A stretch of DNA of 64,000 bases from Diphasiastrum complanatum (taxonomy: Eukaryota > Streptophyta > Lycopodiopsida > Lycopodiales > Lycopodiaceae). Within the stretch, counting starts at the first letter, position 1. Each line of letters begins with the position of its first letter. The stretch covers positions 25,241,803-25,305,802 of the forward strand of contig CM055108.1 of NCBI GenBank assembly GCA_029204225.1, written 5' to 3'. Under the pieces are notes generated by a model, which was given only the letters and a program-made list of their open reading frames with translations, ran no database searches and was not told the DNA's origin. This document shows positions 53,823-64,000 of the stretch, one piece after another. The position numbers were made by a program, and so were the translations under genes.

Positions 53823-55030
53823 GAGCTGTTCCATGCTGAGAACTAAATATTGCAATATGTTCTTAGAAAGGAATCTTATCTTCTTCAGCCTTTTGGATGA
53901 ACAAAGAATTTATCACTCACACCTAAAATTAAAATTCGAACAACGAAGTATAGATATGAAGATATTTATGATGAATCATGACAGGCAAAATGTTCTGTTG
54001 TCAAACAAAGACTCTCTAAAAGGGTCTTGTTAATCATAGATGACTGCCGATACAAAAGTTGAAATTACCGCATGTAGCAATACATCATAATATCAATCCC
54101 TCAGAGGACTCACGAAGAGGGGGTAAAACTCCAAGGGAAAAATTGAAGTTTATATATATATATCTATTTGTGCAACTAACCATCAATATATCAGGGCAGC
54201 TGGAAAACTTGATGTAAAAACTTGGAACATTTTGCAAAATAGTCTTGCAGGAGATTCTGATTCCTTAATTTCTGAGTACATGTTCACAAAAATATATGTT
54301 TGTAATCGATAATTTTCCTCCTTTGCAAGTCCCGACGGCCTTCTTTAATTTTACATTACTGACCTTGTTCCCTTTTTTTACTTACATCCACAATTTTTTC
54401 AGGCCAAAGAAGCTTGATGCAAGATTGATCACCAGATAATCTTTCCATCTTTGCATCAATTCCAAACTTCTTCATTATCTGCTACCAACAAAGAGCATTG
54501 GTCCTTAAGTCTCTACTGAGCCGGACGATTAGACAATGCCCGCTCTCGAACTATGTGACTCATGGAAGGCAATACACAAACTTTTGTCTCTAGCACTTTC
54601 ATCCAGGTGATATGAAACTCACGTTACCAGATTGTTTCCTCCTTGTTTGAAACCATTCAAAGTTATATGTGATCCCAAACATTGACATAATAAAACCAGA
54701 CTAGGTATTGATCTTTTGCAACCATTTCTTCTGTTGTAAAAACGTTCTGATATAGTTTTTAATAGTGCTACTCTTCCACTCACATATAAAAACGAAAAAG
54801 GTGATAACAGCAAGCTTTGCTTGAATAAATGCTATTCTCCAGTTCTCTACCTGGCATTCATCTGATTGTCGTTCTTTTCTGGATGGCTGAGGCAGGTATT
54901 AGGCAAGAACAAGCTGTTTCAGATTGATGCCAAGCTAGCATCCCCTGTATTCTAGGGACGTCCAAAAAGTCAGTGCTGGGCCACAAGCAATGCACAGAAA
55001 TTTCTGAATTGGGGATATTGCTGCACTGTC
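53169..55030. other. Gap between repeat DNA and the mTERF gene
   Basis: No recognised gene. A 115-codon minus frame (53479-53132) shows no known domain. The last few hundred bases before 55031 probably hold the 3' UTR of the mTERF gene. Confidence 0.5.
53773..53825. repeat. (GA)n microsatellite with one interruption
   Basis: A GA run of 53 bp broken once by a C at 53810. Confidence 0.9.
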
Positions 55031-56782
55031 TCAATGTGAGATGCTCCCCTCATTTGTTTCAAAAGCAGTGCAGCATCCAGGATAGCAATCTACATACTTC
55101 CTTCGAAATTTTTCATCGGTCAGACGAGTAAAAAAGGATAAACTAAGGTTCCTATTTAGCAACCCCACTGTCTTCAGCCACACCATTACCCTGTAGCGTG
55201 GTATGATCCGGTTTTCCAAGCTCAGGCTTAAAAACTGGGGGTAAATCACGACGTCCTTCATAGGGTACTGCATAGTGTTGACAAGGTAATCCACCTTTTT
55301 CTGCAATTGGGTAGTTTTGGATCTTAGCAAACAGGGGTTGCATCGAAGTATCAAAAAAGTCTCCTTGCGTGAAAAACCATGAGATAGAAACCATTTAACA
55401 CGGTCCTCCAAGTAGTCAATGCTAGTTGAATAAGCAAAGCTCAAAGCCCTACCCAAAATCAAAGAGCCCATCTCAAATCCAAGCCCTTGAAGAACCCTAA
55501 CCTTACTATCTAGGCAATCAGTGATGGATCTTGTCAAAACTGCTGGCTCCACAGTCAGCAGCTTGGCTAGATCTATGCCTCCAAACCCTACATCCTGCAA
55601 ATACTCTATTTTGGGCTTGAGGCTCAGCTGAACACTGAACCCAAACAAATTGGGCTGCTTCTTGATTATGGTCGCAATGCCATCCCTATCGACACCCAGC
55701 TCCATCAAGAACTCCACCGTCGGCCTCATGCTTTTCTCTACATTGCGAGTCAAGAGACGCGGATCTCGTCTCACCAGCATGCCAATTTCTGCCTTTTCCA
55801 GATTAAACTCTCCAAGAAAATCCACCAGTCTGTACATATTATCTGATGAGAAGATCACGATGAGGGGGTATTTTCTGATACACAGCGAGCCCTGTTCCAG
55901 GGAAACGCTATAGTCACTGCAGAAATCAAGAAACCTGCGGATCGAAGGCTCAGCTGATGTGATCACTTTATGGGGATTGTATTTTATGAGCTTGCCCACA
56001 AAAGGACTTTTGTTTATTCCTAGGGTTTCCAGTAGTAGCAGCAATGGTTGCAATTTTTCTTGTATGTCAAAAAAAAGCAGTGGCAGGCAGTGTTGCACAG
56101 CCTCAGCTATGGCACCTCTGTCCATGCCAAACTCTTCAAGGAGGCTGATACGGGAGATGAGATCAGCTGCAGGAGTGGTGAGAAATAGCTGTTCGTGATG
56201 TTTGTACATGCTGAGGACTTTGATCTTGGATAAGCCAATGCTTTCCAGAACTACTACTATGGCAACAAGGTTTTGCTCAGAGCCCAATTGGATTATCTGC
56301 TGCTGCAGCAAATCTGGATTAAAGGACCCGCCATCATCAACACTGACACAACCTGATGATGATGGCAATATTGCCAATTGTGCTGCTGCTGCTGTGCTGC
56401 AGTCATATCGCTCCAAAAGCTGCTCCAAGAGTGCTCCACCAGTGGCCGGGGAATCATGGCTGCTACTGCAGCAAGCTTTAGAGCCTTCACTCACAAGGAC
56501 AAATCTATTTCTTCTGAGGCCAATACCAATATGACTGCAAGAAGGGGTGCGAGAAAAGAGAGTGGTGTGCAATAAAAGATTGATGCAAAGAGATGGGGAA
56601 GCGCTTGATCTTGCAGCAGACCTGAGAGCAAGAGACAGAACAGAATGTTTGGTAGGAAAAGAAGAAGAAGAAGAAAGGAAAAGAAGAGGAGGAGGGAGGA
56701 GGGGTAGCAAAGCAATCCAGGAGGACATGGTGAGAAGTGGACTGACTAGGAGCAGGCTCCTAGACTTGCCTTTGACATGCAA
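55031..56782 (-). CDS. mTERF-family protein, single exon, 583 aa, probably organellar
   Basis: Plant mTERF proteins are nucleic-acid-binding alpha-solenoid proteins that act in transcription or RNA processing in chloroplasts or mitochondria. Here residues 1 to about 110 are rich in Ser, Leu and Arg with few acidic residues, as in an organelle transit peptide. From about residue 195 on there are about eight or nine mTERF repeats of 30-36 residues with the usual L-x-x-x-P-x-(L/V)-L ... L-x-x-(L/V)-G pattern: IIKKQPNLFGF with YLQDVGF, LLTVEPAVLTR with VLQGLGF, LILRCNPCLLR, and VVIYPQFLSLSLENRIIPRY near the C terminus. Length fits the family (about 450-600). The start could also be Met19 (56728), which leaves the transit peptide shorter. 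The frame is intact. Which mTERF subfamily, and which organelle, I cannot say. Confidence 0.9.
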   Translation of the reverse strand: MHVKGKSRSLLLVSPLLTMSSWIALLPLLPPPLLFLSSSSSFPTKHSVLSLALRSAARSSASPSLCINLLLHTTLFSRTPSCSHIGIGLRRNRFVLVSEGSKACCSSSHDSPATGGALLEQLLERYDCSTAAAAQLAILPSSSGCVSVDDGGSFNPDLLQQQIIQLGSEQNLVAIVVVLESIGLSKIKVLSMYKHHEQLFLTTPAADLISRISLLEEFGMDRGAIAEAVQHCLPLLFFDIQEKLQPLLLLLETLGINKSPFVGKLIKYNPHKVITSAEPSIRRFLDFCSDYSVSLEQGSLCIRKYPLIVIFSSDNMYRLVDFLGEFNLEKAEIGMLVRRDPRLLTRNVEKSMRPTVEFLMELGVDRDGIATIIKKQPNLFGFSVQLSLKPKIEYLQDVGFGGIDLAKLLTVEPAVLTRSITDCLDSKVRVLQGLGFEMGSLILGRALSFAYSTSIDYLEDRVKWFLSHGFSRKETFLILRCNPCLLRSKTTQLQKKVDYLVNTMQYPMKDVVIYPQFLSLSLENRIIPRYRVMVWLKTVGLLNRNLSLSFFTRLTDEKFRRKYVDCYPGCCTAFETNEGSISH

Positions 56783-57460
56783 ATGGACAATGGTGATTCA
56801 CTAGGTCCTTACTATGTACTAGGCATTTGCCATCCACTGTTGTTATGCTACCTACGGTAGCGCACGCCGAGCCGCTAGAATTGTGAGGGTGGCTACATGT
56901 TGTAGCCTGTCATTCGATGGAGAATACCATACGTAGCAGTTGAAGATCTACGGTGCAAATTGAAAACTCTTTGTAGGCCCTTGCTCCCCAACAGTGCCAC
57001 GTCTAGGTTTTTTCCCTTCACAACTCCTACGAAGAGAGTATTGGTAGCAAGGTTGTAGGAAACAAGAAAGTGATTGAAAAATTGTTGTTTGTGCCTATCG
57101 ACTAATCAATATGGATCAAAAATGAGTTTCTTGGCGCTAGGTTGATTTTGGAGTCAATAAGTTTCATTTCACCATGTGTGAAGCTCAAAACACAAAGGAA
57201 CCCAAATCTCTGAGGTGATACCAAATTAAAAAATTTGCTTCTAGTGGTTCTAAGTGCCCATCTAGAAGCAAGACCATGAAGTGTAGTTTTGGTTGCTATG
57301 AGCTTAAAAGTATTTAAATCATTCATTTGGCTCTTCAATATTTATTTACTGAAGCCTCACTATGATGACCTTTGATAGCTTTGAAGGTTGACGCACACCC
57401 CATACAAGTTACGACACATCGTATCCGCCCATCTATAGGATCATTACTGTCCAGGAAATC
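56783..57460. other. Upstream region of the mTERF gene
   Basis: It probably holds the promoter within the first few hundred bases. I see no clear TATA box or element. A short minus frame (57338-57102) has no known domain. Confidence 0.45.
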
Positions 57461-57469
57461 TAAGTTTCA

Positions 57470-58490
57470 AGTCATCCTCCTCATCCCAAGAGTCCAAATC
57501 ATCTTATTTACCTTTCCAACGAATCAGATGTTCATAAATGAAATGATTTCTGAACTGATGACGTCGAGTATCCATGACCTTTTCAAGTTCATGGGGTACA
57601 AAGGAAGTCAAATCCTCCAATAACACTTGTTCATCTTTTGAAACGAGATTATTCTTCCACAAAGTCGTTCCTTTAAACAACTCACATGGAACAGAGGATG
57701 AATTGTGTTGTTTTCAACGGAAGATCTAATTAAAAAGTAGACCAATTAATTCTATTTACAAGCTTTTTTTAAAAGGCCATTATATCATGGAGACAATTTA
57801 GGGCATTTTCTCGTTCGAAGCACATTAGAATCTTTTGGGATTCTAAGATACACCCAATCTCCAATTTTAAACTCTCTATGAGAGCAACTTCGATTAGTAT
57901 AACTATGCTCCATCTTGAGCCCATCTAAAGCTTTCCTTAGCCACATGTACCATTTCCTGCACATCGTGCAAGAAATTAGTTGCAACTTGTACCTTGAGAC
58001 CTTTGAGTCCAACAAAGATAGGGGAATGAGATTGGAAGTCATACAAAAGCATAAAAGGACTAAATCTGGTGGCTGAATGCTTCATACTATTGTATGTGAA
58101 CTCAACCATTGGAACGTATTTTCTCCAATCATCTGAAAACATATGCACAAAGCATATCTTCCATGGAATGGTTGGCACGTTTGGTTTGCCCATCGGCTTC
58201 CGAGTGATTCGAAGACGAGAGACTAAGATTGATTTTCCATCTTTCAAAGACTGCCTGCCAGAACTTGCCATTGAACTAGAATCTCGGTCACTAACAATAT
58301 TCTTAGTCAATCCATGTAACCTAAACAATTTTTTTACAAAAAGTTGAGCAAGTTCTAAAGTTTTGACAGTAGGCTTTGCTAGAATGAATTGAGTCATTTT
58401 GGTTAGCCTATCAACTACTTACTAGAGAAGTTCGACCATAAGACCCATGGAAATACTTTCTCACTTCTTGTTGAGAATGTCCAATGGATG
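57470..58490 (-). pseudogene. Second chromovirus fragment: integrase core to chromodomain
   Basis: On the minus strand 58490-58400 reads WESISMG-like sequence and VVDRLTKMTQFILAKPTVK. 58397-57903 continues with LAQLFVKKLFRLHGLTKNIV followed by SDRDSS (catalytic Asp) and EFTYNSMKHSATRFSPFMLLY. 58042-57785 reads SYTNRSCSHREFKIGDWVYL. 57640-57470 holds a chromodomain (HELEKVMDTRRHQFRNHFI, YEHLIRWKGK, one stop, DDLDSWDEEDD). Upstream domains are missing and no LTR is seen. It resembles the element at 48.2-50.5 kb in domain content but is a separate insertion. Confidence 0.8.
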
Positions 58491-58499
58491 TAACAAGAT

Positions 58500-59142
58500 T
58501 TGCATACAATGCCAAGAGTGATCTAAACTTCATAAAAATAAGCGAAATAGTTTCTTATTTCCTGGATAACCAAGAAAGTGCTCCTTCTCCAATGAATGTT
58601 GCAAAGGCACTTGTTGACTTCTTAACTATCTTTTCCCCTACCATATCTGAACTATTGCAAGCATGCAGGTTAATGGAATCAATCCCATAAACTATGTCAA
58701 ATCTGGATATTATCTCTAATGGATTCACTCCTAGTGAGTATGATTAAACATTGTACATAACATTTTATAATGAGGCTGAAATTCGTGGAGAACAGGTTGG
58801 AGAAACTTATTGTATTGTTGAGAGAGATCAATAGATCATTGTCACAGTTTCTTCCTCCATTGAGAGCATTGCTTTGTGTATTGTCTTCAAGCTTTTGTGT
58901 ATGGTCTTAAGAGGTTTCCAAAAGTGGTAGGATGTTGTTGTAGGGCTGGTATGCTATTGTTTTTGGCTACCATCAGTACATTTTATTAGTTTCTTTTGTC
59001 TCTTGAATGCTTTGTCAAGTTCATGTGTATCAAAGGCAACATTAGGATGCTTTGCCATTTCTAGCTTTTGTAGCTTGTTGTGCAAAGATCTTAACCAAGT
59101 ATTTTGGGAGTTTGGATCCATTCAAGATCCACTTTTTTCACA
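58500..59142 (+). repeat. 5' LTR remnant of the terminal copia-type element
   Basis: It ends in TTTTTTCACA directly before the PBS at 59143. The beginning is not identifiable. The first 120 bp of the 3' LTR (from 63878) have no counterpart here, so the 5' LTR is probably truncated by or after the neighbouring gypsy sequence. Confidence 0.45.
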
Positions 59143-59154
59143 TGGTATCAGAGC
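59143..59154 (+). other. Primer binding site TGGTATCAGAGC
   Basis: Exact match to the sequence complementary to the 3' end of plant initiator tRNA-Met, following directly on the CA that ends the 5' LTR. Confidence 0.9.
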
Positions 59155-59441
59155 TAGTTGGCTGTTATTTTTAGTAAGGTTTCCATTTATGGTGATATTT
59201 GGATGTTTGATCAAGTTCTAGCATGATTATGCATTGCATTGTTGATCAAATCTTACTAACCTTTGTTTTGTGAGTTGAACTTGTGGATCAAAAGCATATT
59301 TCAGGTCTATTGAAGATCAGAGGCTGAGAAGAAGCTATTTTGGATCAGATCATAACACCTAATCATTTGTTGATTGTGAGGCTTGTGCATATTAAATACT
59401 AACAATGTTCTGTTCAATGTATTGTTGACAATCTCCACTTC

Positions 59442-59514
59442 TGTGGACGAACACTCTCCTTTGTGGATGAACACTCTCCTTAAGTGGATGAACCTTTTCC
59501 TTAAGTGGATGAAA
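59442..59514 (+). repeat. Tandem 20-24-bp repeats in the leader
   Basis: GTGGA(C/T)GAAC followed by A/C-rich CTCTCCTT or TTTTCCTTAA recurs four times in a row. Confidence 0.8.
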
Positions 59515-60300
59515 AATACTCTTTGAGTGATTTTGTATTTCTCCAAAAGGCTGAGCAAAGCTCCCACTTGGATGAAAGATCCCCTTTTGGGTGAACAGAC
59601 TGTCAACAATCTTTTGCATAAACTTTGGTGTACTTTGTTGAGCATGTAAGTAACTCTCCTTATATAATTTGATTGGAGCATTTGCTGGAAGGTTTTAACC
59701 ATTATGCAAATATGTTTTCAGGTTCTTAACAGGTTGAGGAACATTCTCATGAGAAGTGATCTTAGATCTACATCTAAACACCAAGATTTGACAAGCTAGT
59801 GAAGCTAGTCTTGTGATTCACTAAGTGTGCTCTTTCATTCACCTCTAGAGCTTGTATTTATCATTTGCTGGAGTTTATAAACTTTTATAAGTGTGGTTTA
59901 CATGTGGTTTTACAGGTTGAATCAATATCTTAGTGTGTTGATCATATGTTGATCAAGTTTGTTCAATTCTAGGTATTCTTGGCAGCCTAGTCTTGTGTAT
60001 TTTCTAAGAATGCAAGTAACTCTTCACACCATAACTTGATTTGGTCACTTGCTGAAAAGTTTGAGAGCTTAAGCAAGAGTGTGTTCAAGTTGGTTTGAGT
60101 TTGTAATCCATTCTTAGTGTGTGCAAAGTGTTGCATGTGTTTCAATCTTCCTTTCTATGCTTGGAAACCAACCAGGTTCAAGATAGAAGTGTTTTAGGGT
60201 CCTAGATCTTCTGAGATCCCCTTATCCATCATTTGTTGAGAGGAAAGTGAGTGCTAGGTGTATTAGGACAGAGCATAAAAGTTGAAGAATCATTATATTC

Positions 60301-61239
60301 ATGGCTTCCAATGGTGGGATCATGTTAGAAACTAATGATAGGTTGAGTTCATCAAACTACTTTACCTGGAAAGTGAGGATGGAATCCTTACTTGAGTTGA
60401 ATGAACTCATGGACATAGTTGCAGGAACTGAAGAGAGACCACCCATAGGTCAAGAGCAACAAAGGTTTGATAAGAAGGCCAAAAGGGCTCTTCATATCAT
60501 TAAAATGAATGTTACCAATGAACTTCTCAAGGAAGTTGGTAATAGTCAAAGTGCAAGTGAGGCATGGAATGTCTTGAAGAAGCTCTTTGAGTCAAAGTCC
60601 ACATCTAGGGTATTGACCCTAAGGAGGCAAATATTTTCTAGTAGACAAAGAGAGGGTGAAAGTGCTCATGCATTTGTCTTGAGGGTTAAGTCCTTAAGTG
60701 ATGATCTAGCATACATTGATGAAATCATAAAAGATGGTGAGATAGTCCAGGTTATGTTGAATGGTTTGCTAAATGAACATGATAACCTTGTGCAAAGTTT
60801 TGCCATTCAAAGAGTCTTGCCAAGTGTGGTTGACTTGCAAGAAATCTTATTGGCTAAAGAACATAGGTTGCAATCAAAGCTTGATGGTGCATCCTTGCGA
60901 GGTGGAGGTGAAGAGGCTTCCTTCACAAAAGGCAAAGTCAAAGGCAAAGGTAAAGGCAAAGGGCAATGGTCCAAAGGTGGTAACTCAAATCATGATGATC
61001 ACTCTTCCTCTTCCTCTTCCTCTTCTACTTCTTTTATAGAGAAAGACAAGTCAAAGTTCAAGTGCTTTTATTGTGGGATAAAAGGTCATTTTGCAAATGA
61101 ATGTCATAAGAAGCAAAGTAATGAAGGTAGCAAGCAAAACAACTTTTGTACTTCTAATGAGGATCTAGATTCTTGTGATTCTCTCATGATGTGTTCTTCA
61201 AGTCTAATGTCAAGTGGAAGTGACAAGGATTCATGGTGA
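60301..61239 (+). pseudogene. Copia gag (312 codons) ending in TGA before protease
   Basis: The N-terminal part carries the UBN2-type pattern (LSSSNYFTWKVRMESLLE, SASEAWNVLKKLF, LTLRRQIFSS, HAFVLRVKSLSDDLAYI). After a Gly/Lys-rich linker (TKGKVKGKGKGKG) and a Ser-run comes one zinc knuckle C255-FY-C258-GIKG-H263-FANE-C268. Gag packages element RNA into virus-like particles in the cytoplasm. The frame stops at TGA (61237-61239) exactly where copia polyproteins go on into protease as W-(x)-x-D-S-G. The likely ancestral codon is a Leu TTG. It could also be a gag-only product with readthrough. The gag itself appears intact. Confidence 0.85.
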
Positions 61240-61848
61240 ATAGAAAGTGGATCTAGTTCTCACATGACTAGTCACAAGGAGTTTTTTACTTCTTTGATCT
61301 CTTATGTTGGAACCAAGAAAGTGGTTCACATGCCAAATGGTGATGAGTGTATGATCAAAGGTATTGGATCAATTCCTATTTGCCTTTCTACTAATAGGAA
61401 TGTAAGGCTTGATGGTGTTTTTTACATTCCTTCACTTTCAAGGAATTTGCTAAGTGTTGGTCAAATGTTAGAAAAAGGGTACAAGACAAAGTTTGTTGGG
61501 GATGTTTGCTTCATTACTAAGGGAGATGTCTTGATTGCTTACAAACTTGATGCATTTGTTATGTCTAATAAGAGGAATGAAATGGATGTTGGTGGTTCTC
61601 TCAACTTTCGAAAGTCAATTCCGAGCATCAATAAGATTGGTAGATCTTATGCAAAGTCTAAAGAACTTCCTTATGCTAGATCTAGGTTGATATCTAATGA
61701 CCTTCTTGGAGATAGTTATTGTTGTGCTAACTTGGCAACTTTTGGTGAATCTATGATCAATGTTTTGGATCCATTGGATCTTGAAGATGGACTAGTGCTA
61801 CCTACTAGTCAAATGGAGTCATGTGGTGCTAAATTAGTATCATGTTGA
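61240..61848 (+). pseudogene. Protease-like and pre-integrase segment with altered active site
   Basis: Directly after the stop, the frame reads IESGSSSHMTSHKEFF, where the catalytic D-S-G is E-S-G. It continues with VHMPNGDECMIKGIGSI, RLDGVFYIPSLSRNLLSVGQ and MLEKGYKTKFVGD, the usual copia link from protease towards the pre-integrase domain. From about 61570 the frame remains open for another 90 codons but no longer resembles copia pol. No H-H/C-C zinc site or D-D-E core follows. The Asp-to-Glu change and the preceding stop indicate that this protease is inactive. Confidence 0.75.
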
Positions 61849-61849
61849 A

Positions 61850-63866
61850 CTCTTCTACTCATAGATTTCAAAGTCTTGGTGGCTCTTCAATGGAACTACA
61901 TGGCAAGTGCAAAAATGAAAAAGGTAAGAAGAGAGCTAACTTCATCAATGGAGGTGATGAAAACTCTTCTTTGGAAATGGTTGTTGCTAATGACTTATTT
62001 ACTCATTTGTAAAAAGATGGTGCTTTGAGCATGATTGAAGAAAAAGTTTCTTTTGCATCTTTATGTGATGAGTCCAAGAAAGTCAATTGTGCAACAAGTG
62101 GTGTCACATGTATTCATAAAGAAATTAGATCAAAAGGTTCTATCATGAGACTTGGTGAGGAAGATCTCAAGTCAAAAGGGAGAGATGAATGTGAAGTGTT
62201 CAAAGTAGGATGTACTTTGAATGATGTTTTTGTGAATGATAGTGAGGGTGGGTTCATTATCATTACCTATATCATTGATTAGAAGTCCAAGTTTGACAAG
62301 AAAAAGTACTTCAATCATTCTTATGTTGAAGGTACAATGTATTCTTTTCATGGCTTCTAATGTTTGAGATTCTTCCATTTCTTATGATGCAACTATCAAG
62401 AGGGAGATTGCTAACTATTGTGGTGTGATCATTAAGAGGGAGTCTTGTGAAGGAAAGGGCAAAGGAAGAGTGACTCTTGGGAAGATCCAAGGCATGGATC
62501 TTACATCTCTTCATCAACTCAAAGGATGCTATGATTGTGGTGGAGAGTTCATGCATGATCGAGATGGCAAAAGGTTGGATGAAGAAGACTACATGGAGCA
62601 ACTCATGTGGCAATTTCTTCAAGGCAAGGAAGATCTCATTGGTGAGCTCATTGAGGTTTGGTTTGAACTCAAATGGGCTGGTTCGATTAGGTTTGATACT
62701 CAACTTCATCTACTCTACTTCATGTTGGATAGAATTGTAGAAATCTATCTTTCGGTTTATGATGGTGACATTGTTTTCACTAACTATAGTGAAAGGTTGA
62801 AATCAAGCAATGATGAGATCTTGTGGGATGTTAATCATGTGTTTGAGAGGGAGTATCTTCAGAGGTTCATATCTGAAGATGTTTATAAATGCAAAGTCCT
62901 TGATGTTTTATTGGAAGATCAAGATGTTGATCTTCATCAACACCAATAGACAAGTAACAAATGGAAGCTAGTCAAAAGCATCAAAGGAGAGCCACATGGG
63001 CAAAGCATTTTGGATCTATTATTACAGGTTCTTGAAGGCTCAAGTAAGGTTCTTGGAGCAACAAGGAAGTGTCCTTTTACTCTACCTTACTTGTTTAATC
63101 TCATGTATGAACATTGTCATGTCAATGTGTTGGAATTGTCAAAATTCAATGAAACTAGTTCCATAGTTTTGTATCATTTGGATCTTGGAGATGGAATAGT
63201 TATCATTGTTGGTTTCTATGATCAAGTAAATGCATTGATTTAAATCTTGAAAGATATTGAAGTGGTCAATATGTTTACTTTTGAGCAAAGTTCAAGATCT
63301 AGCATCCTAGTGTTGGCAAATTGGCAAATTGTTGACAATGTAGGATCAAGGGTTGAATGCAAATCTTGTGGAGATACGTCAAGTATTTCAAGTTCAGGCT
63401 TTGCTCATTCAAATGGAGCAGAAAACACATCATTTTGGCATTCATTCATTCAAGGGCTTTCATGGATTGGAGATCTATAAAGGCAAGGTGGTGATGGAGG
63501 TTCATTCACGGAGATACATGGTACATTCACTATGGGCATAGTGGAATGTGGAGGAGGCATGCAAACACTTGTTGGTTACTTTCACTTACAACTTGTTTGC
63601 TGCTGTTTTACAGAGAGTTCAAAGGTGGATACATGGAGGAATCCTTTCATTATGATTCTATGTTCTTTTACATGTATCTTGTTCACCATTCTATGTAAAA
63701 TTGATGTAAGAAATAGTGAAGCATCCTATATGGACACTATTATCTATATCAATTATGTTGTACTTCATATTGTGCATATTAGAACACTTGAGAAGAGATC
63801 TATTATCATGATGGAGATCATTCTTAGGTTGGAGCAAAGTAGTGTTGTAAAACTAGCAAGTTAAGT
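61850..63866 (+). other. Unrecognised reading frames in place of pol
   Basis: Several open pieces on the plus strand (62025-62282, 62425-62949, 63010-63243, 63532-63864) are richer in coding-like sequence than the surroundings. The longest, 174 codons, is acidic and contains GCYDCGGEFMHDRDGKRL, WFELKWAGSIRFDTQLHLLY and EREYLQRFISEDVYKC. I do not recognise any domain. They could be the remains of a novel ORF, a captured host sequence, or very diverged pol. No integrase, RT or RNase H motif is visible. Confidence 0.45.
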
Positions 63867-63877
63867 TGAAGAGGGAG
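63867..63877 (+). other. Polypurine tract
   Basis: TGAAGAGGGAG immediately before TGTGAAAATTG. This is the same layout as the PPT/LTR junction of the copia element at 41386-41397 (AAGAGGGAG then TGTC). Confidence 0.8.
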
Positions 63878-64000
63878 TGTGAAAATTGTCAACATTTCCT
63901 AGCTAGTTTGAGGCCTAAATTGGCAATTTTTGTAAATAGTTTTGGATCTAACCTTTTACACGTGTGAAAAAGGCCTTGATACTTTTAATTTATTATATAT
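63878..64000 (+). repeat. 3' LTR, first 123 bp, cut by the window end
   Basis: It starts TGTGAAAATTGTCAACA after the polypurine tract and runs off the window. Confidence 0.7.

Larger units (their letters stand above)
59143..64000 (+). mobile_element. Copia-type LTR retrotransposon with gag-protease and an unrecognised 3' region
   Basis: PBS, a leader of about 1.15 kb, gag (60301-61236), a protease-like part (61240 to about 61560), about 2 kb of unknown frames, polypurine tract (63867-63877) and the start of the 3' LTR (63878 to the window end) follow in the order expected of a copia element. Integrase, RT and RNase H are not found anywhere between protease and PPT. This suggests a non-autonomous element whose pol has been replaced. 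Gag is open over 312 codons, so the element is younger than the other copies in the window. Confidence 0.8.

Noticed and set aside
55650-56804. Several plus-strand frames of 65-110 codons
   Set aside because: Antisense shadows of the mTERF coding region.

Overview
This is nuclear DNA from a land plant, most likely a flowering plant. It is AT-rich, its spliced genes have GT-AG introns up to 4.9 kb long, it holds very long (TC)n and (AT)n microsatellites, and it carries many decayed Ty1/copia, Ty3/gypsy, hAT and PIF/Harbinger remnants. I cannot name the species. The large introns and mostly old, broken transposons would suit an early-diverging angiosperm or magnoliid, but that is a guess.

Only two genes look intact. 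The first (5456-26142, + strand) is a glutamine-dependent asparagine synthetase. I could follow it exon by exon through 14 coding exons to a 589-residue product. Its first coding exon lies behind a (TC)n tract and a G-box/telobox region. Introns 1, 5 and 10 are each over 4 kb and hold transposon debris, including an antisense hAT transposase piece and an antisense fragment that may derive from a host gene. Intron 6 holds 116 TC units without a break. The second gene (55031-56782, - strand) is a single-exon mTERF-family protein with an organelle-targeting type N terminus.

The rest is mobile or formerly mobile DNA. From 29 to 34.6 kb there is a dispersed repeat with tRNA-like boxes, a gypsy gag piece and an antisense copia integrase piece. 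From 34.9 to 37.9 kb two convergent, spliced-looking but broken reading frames face each other; I do not recognise them. From 38.5 to 41.6 kb lies a copia element that has lost its reverse transcriptase, followed by a second copia piece in the opposite orientation and a 378-bp AT tract. From 44.4 to 52.6 kb lies an 8.2-kb structure with inverted arms of about 2.0 and 1.4 kb around a PIF/Harbinger-type transposase remnant. A MITE-like insert and a gypsy chromovirus with both LTRs but no gag-RT section are nested inside it. After the mTERF gene come another chromovirus integrase/chromodomain piece and, from 59.1 kb to the window end, a copia-type element with a clear PBS, leader, gag, protease and polypurine tract. 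In place of integrase-RT-RNase H this element carries about 2 kb of unrecognised reading frames.

The metabolic gene and the mTERF gene have no evident functional link. The best leads for something new are the long-armed PIF/Harbinger structure, the copia-type element with the replaced pol region, and the unrecognised convergent pair.
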